Of a stretch of DNA of 6,054 nucleotides, positions 5,199-6,054 are shown piece by piece. Under the pieces are notes generated by a model, which was not told where the DNA came from, did not search any database, and saw nothing but the letters and a program-made list of their open reading frames with translations. The translations under genes were made by a program, and so were the position numbers. The DNA lies in contig JBPCTY010000145.1 in assembly GCA_051011415.1 (NCBI GenBank), positions 1-6,054 of the forward strand, read 5' to 3'. The stretch is from SZUA-442 sp051011415 (GTDB lineage Bacteria; Actinomycetota; Acidimicrobiia; Spongiisociales; UBA5794). Position 1 is the first letter of the stretch, and each line of letters starts with the position of its first letter.

Positions 5199-6054
5199 CT
5201 CCACAACACCTCGGTGGGTAGATGACGCTGTCCCGCTGCTGATCGAGTTGATCCAGAATGCCTGTGTGAACACTGGTGACCCCGAGTCAGGCGGCGAGAT
5301 TCGTTCCGTGCGGTCCATCCAGAAGTATCTCGGGGAGGATGGGGTTGTGGTTGAACCGCTTCCAGGACGGGCCTCCGTCATATACCGGATACCAGGGAAA
5401 AGCCCGGACGCCCCACGCCTGCTGCTGATACCCCATCTCGATGTCGTGCCAGCCAATGAAGAAGATTGGTCGGTTCCGCCGTTTGCTGGAGCCGACATGG
5501 ACGGGTTTGTGTGGGGGAGAGGCACGGTCGACATGCTGAACGTGACGGCAGCAATGGTCGTTGTGTTCAGAGCAATGAGGGACGGGCTTGTCCCGACCCC
5601 AGCGGGAGACGTGATCCTTGCGGCAGTCGCCGACGAGGAAGCGGGCGGCACCTACGGAGCGGCACATCTCGTCGAACACCATTGGGATCTTGTGGCCTGC
5701 GATTTCGTGCTCACCGAGGTAGCGGGTCCAACGCTTCGTGGCGCTGACACTTCGTCATTGCCCGTAACAGTGGCTGAAAAGGGACCAGCGTGGCGCCAGA
5801 TGACCGCTCACGGTATAGCTGGACACGGGAGCCAGCCGTACGCTCGCTCGAACGCAGTTCTTACGTTGTCGGAAGCGTTTCACCTCATTGGGTCCGAAGC
5901 TCAACCGGTGCTGGTGACCGACGAGTGGCTTCGTTTTGTACCACACCTTCCTGTCGACCCTGATATCGCTGCGATGCTCACGGATGCTGACCAGATCGAT
6001 GAGGCGATCGAGAGGATTGCGGCGGATGACCAGACACTGGCGCGGTGGATACAC
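5191..6054 (+). CDS. M20-family metallopeptidase/amidohydrolase (3' end outside window)
   Basis: Zinc-dependent M20 peptidase or deacylase (the ArgE/DapE/carboxypeptidase G2 group), with 288 residues present of a protein usually near 400-450. The reading is open to the last base. Active-site pieces: PHLDVVP with H82 and D84, GRGTVDM with the bridging Asp D114, ADEEAGG with catalytic E149 and zinc ligand E150, and E176 in LTEVAG at the position of the next metal ligand. GIAGHGSQP (208-216) begins the dimerisation domain with its conserved His. The last metal-binding His would lie beyond the window. After D114 the sequence is Met-Leu-Asn where many relatives have Met-Lys. No signal peptide is visible, so it is probably cytoplasmic. 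The ATG overlaps the GNAT gene by 8 bases, with a GGGGA tract three bases upstream, so translation is probably coupled. Substrate is unknown: a dipeptide, an N-acyl amino acid or another amide are all possible. Confidence 0.9.
   Translation, partial: MPDSTTPRWVDDAVPLLIELIQNACVNTGDPESGGEIRSVRSIQKYLGEDGVVVEPLPGRASVIYRIPGKSPDAPRLLLIPHLDVVPANEEDWSVPPFAGADMDGFVWGRGTVDMLNVTAAMVVVFRAMRDGLVPTPAGDVILAAVADEEAGGTYGAAHLVEHHWDLVACDFVLTEVAGPTLRGADTSSLPVTVAEKGPAWRQMTAHGIAGHGSQPYARSNAVLTLSEAFHLIGSEAQPVLVTDEWLRFVPHLPVDPDIAAMLTDADQIDEAIERIAADDQTLARWIH

Noticed and set aside
20..6010. True HIP1 octamers (GCGATCGC) as a sign of a cyanobacterium
   Set aside because: No full octamer is present among the CGATCG sites, and the gene content is actinobacterial.
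5755..6054. Reverse-strand frame reaching the window end
   Set aside because: It lies opposite the M20 peptidase dimerisation domain, which is supported by conserved residues, and has no domain of its own.
1..6054. CRISPR array, tRNA/rRNA, insertion sequence or prophage
   Set aside because: I found no spaced repeats, cloverleaf-like sequence, transposase or terminal inverted repeats. The only tandem repeat is the short coding one at 3551-3580.

Overview
The window is a gene-dense, all-forward stretch of a bacterial chromosome of roughly 58% G+C (my estimate from sampled lines). Three things point to an actinobacterium outside the best-known high-GC genera, and the Acidimicrobiia are my best guess. 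These are a HelY-type Ski2-like helicase, a DUF4193-type zinc protein (a family I know essentially only from Actinobacteria), and a polyprenol-phosphate-mannose synthase. The class is an inference, not something the sequence proves. Nothing suggests a plasmid, phage, transposon, CRISPR array or RNA gene.

Layout. Bases 1-2483 carry most of a large Ski2/HelY-like helicase whose start lies upstream of the window. Its stop codon shares one base with the start of a YegS/DagK-like lipid kinase (2483-3364). A 66-base gap holds a good sigma-70-type promoter candidate (3373-3400). It drives a small, extremely acidic DUF4193-like protein (3431-3847) that ends in a four-cysteine zinc ribbon. After a hairpin (3860-3879) comes a GT2 polyprenol/dolichol-phosphate mannose synthase (3918-4649). 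A 60-base gap contains a dyad and a -10 element placed as expected for a leaderless transcript. It precedes a GNAT acetyltransferase (4710-5198), which overlaps by 8 bases an M20 metallopeptidase (5191 to the window end, incomplete).

How the genes fit together. There are probably three or four transcription units: helicase plus lipid kinase; the DUF4193 gene, perhaps reading through into the mannosyltransferase; and GNAT plus M20 peptidase. The lipid kinase and the mannosyltransferase both act on membrane lipids or lipid carriers, and the GNAT/M20 pair joins an acyl-transfer enzyme to a possible amide hydrolase. Both links are suggestive only. Most of the window is ordinary housekeeping-type actinobacterial content and I see no convincing new multi-gene system. 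The least ordinary items are the DUF4193-like protein, with 44 acidic and no basic residues in its first 87; the altered motifs of the lipid kinase; and an excess of the palindrome CGATCG spread over all three codon phases. No stretch over 300 bases lacks a gene.
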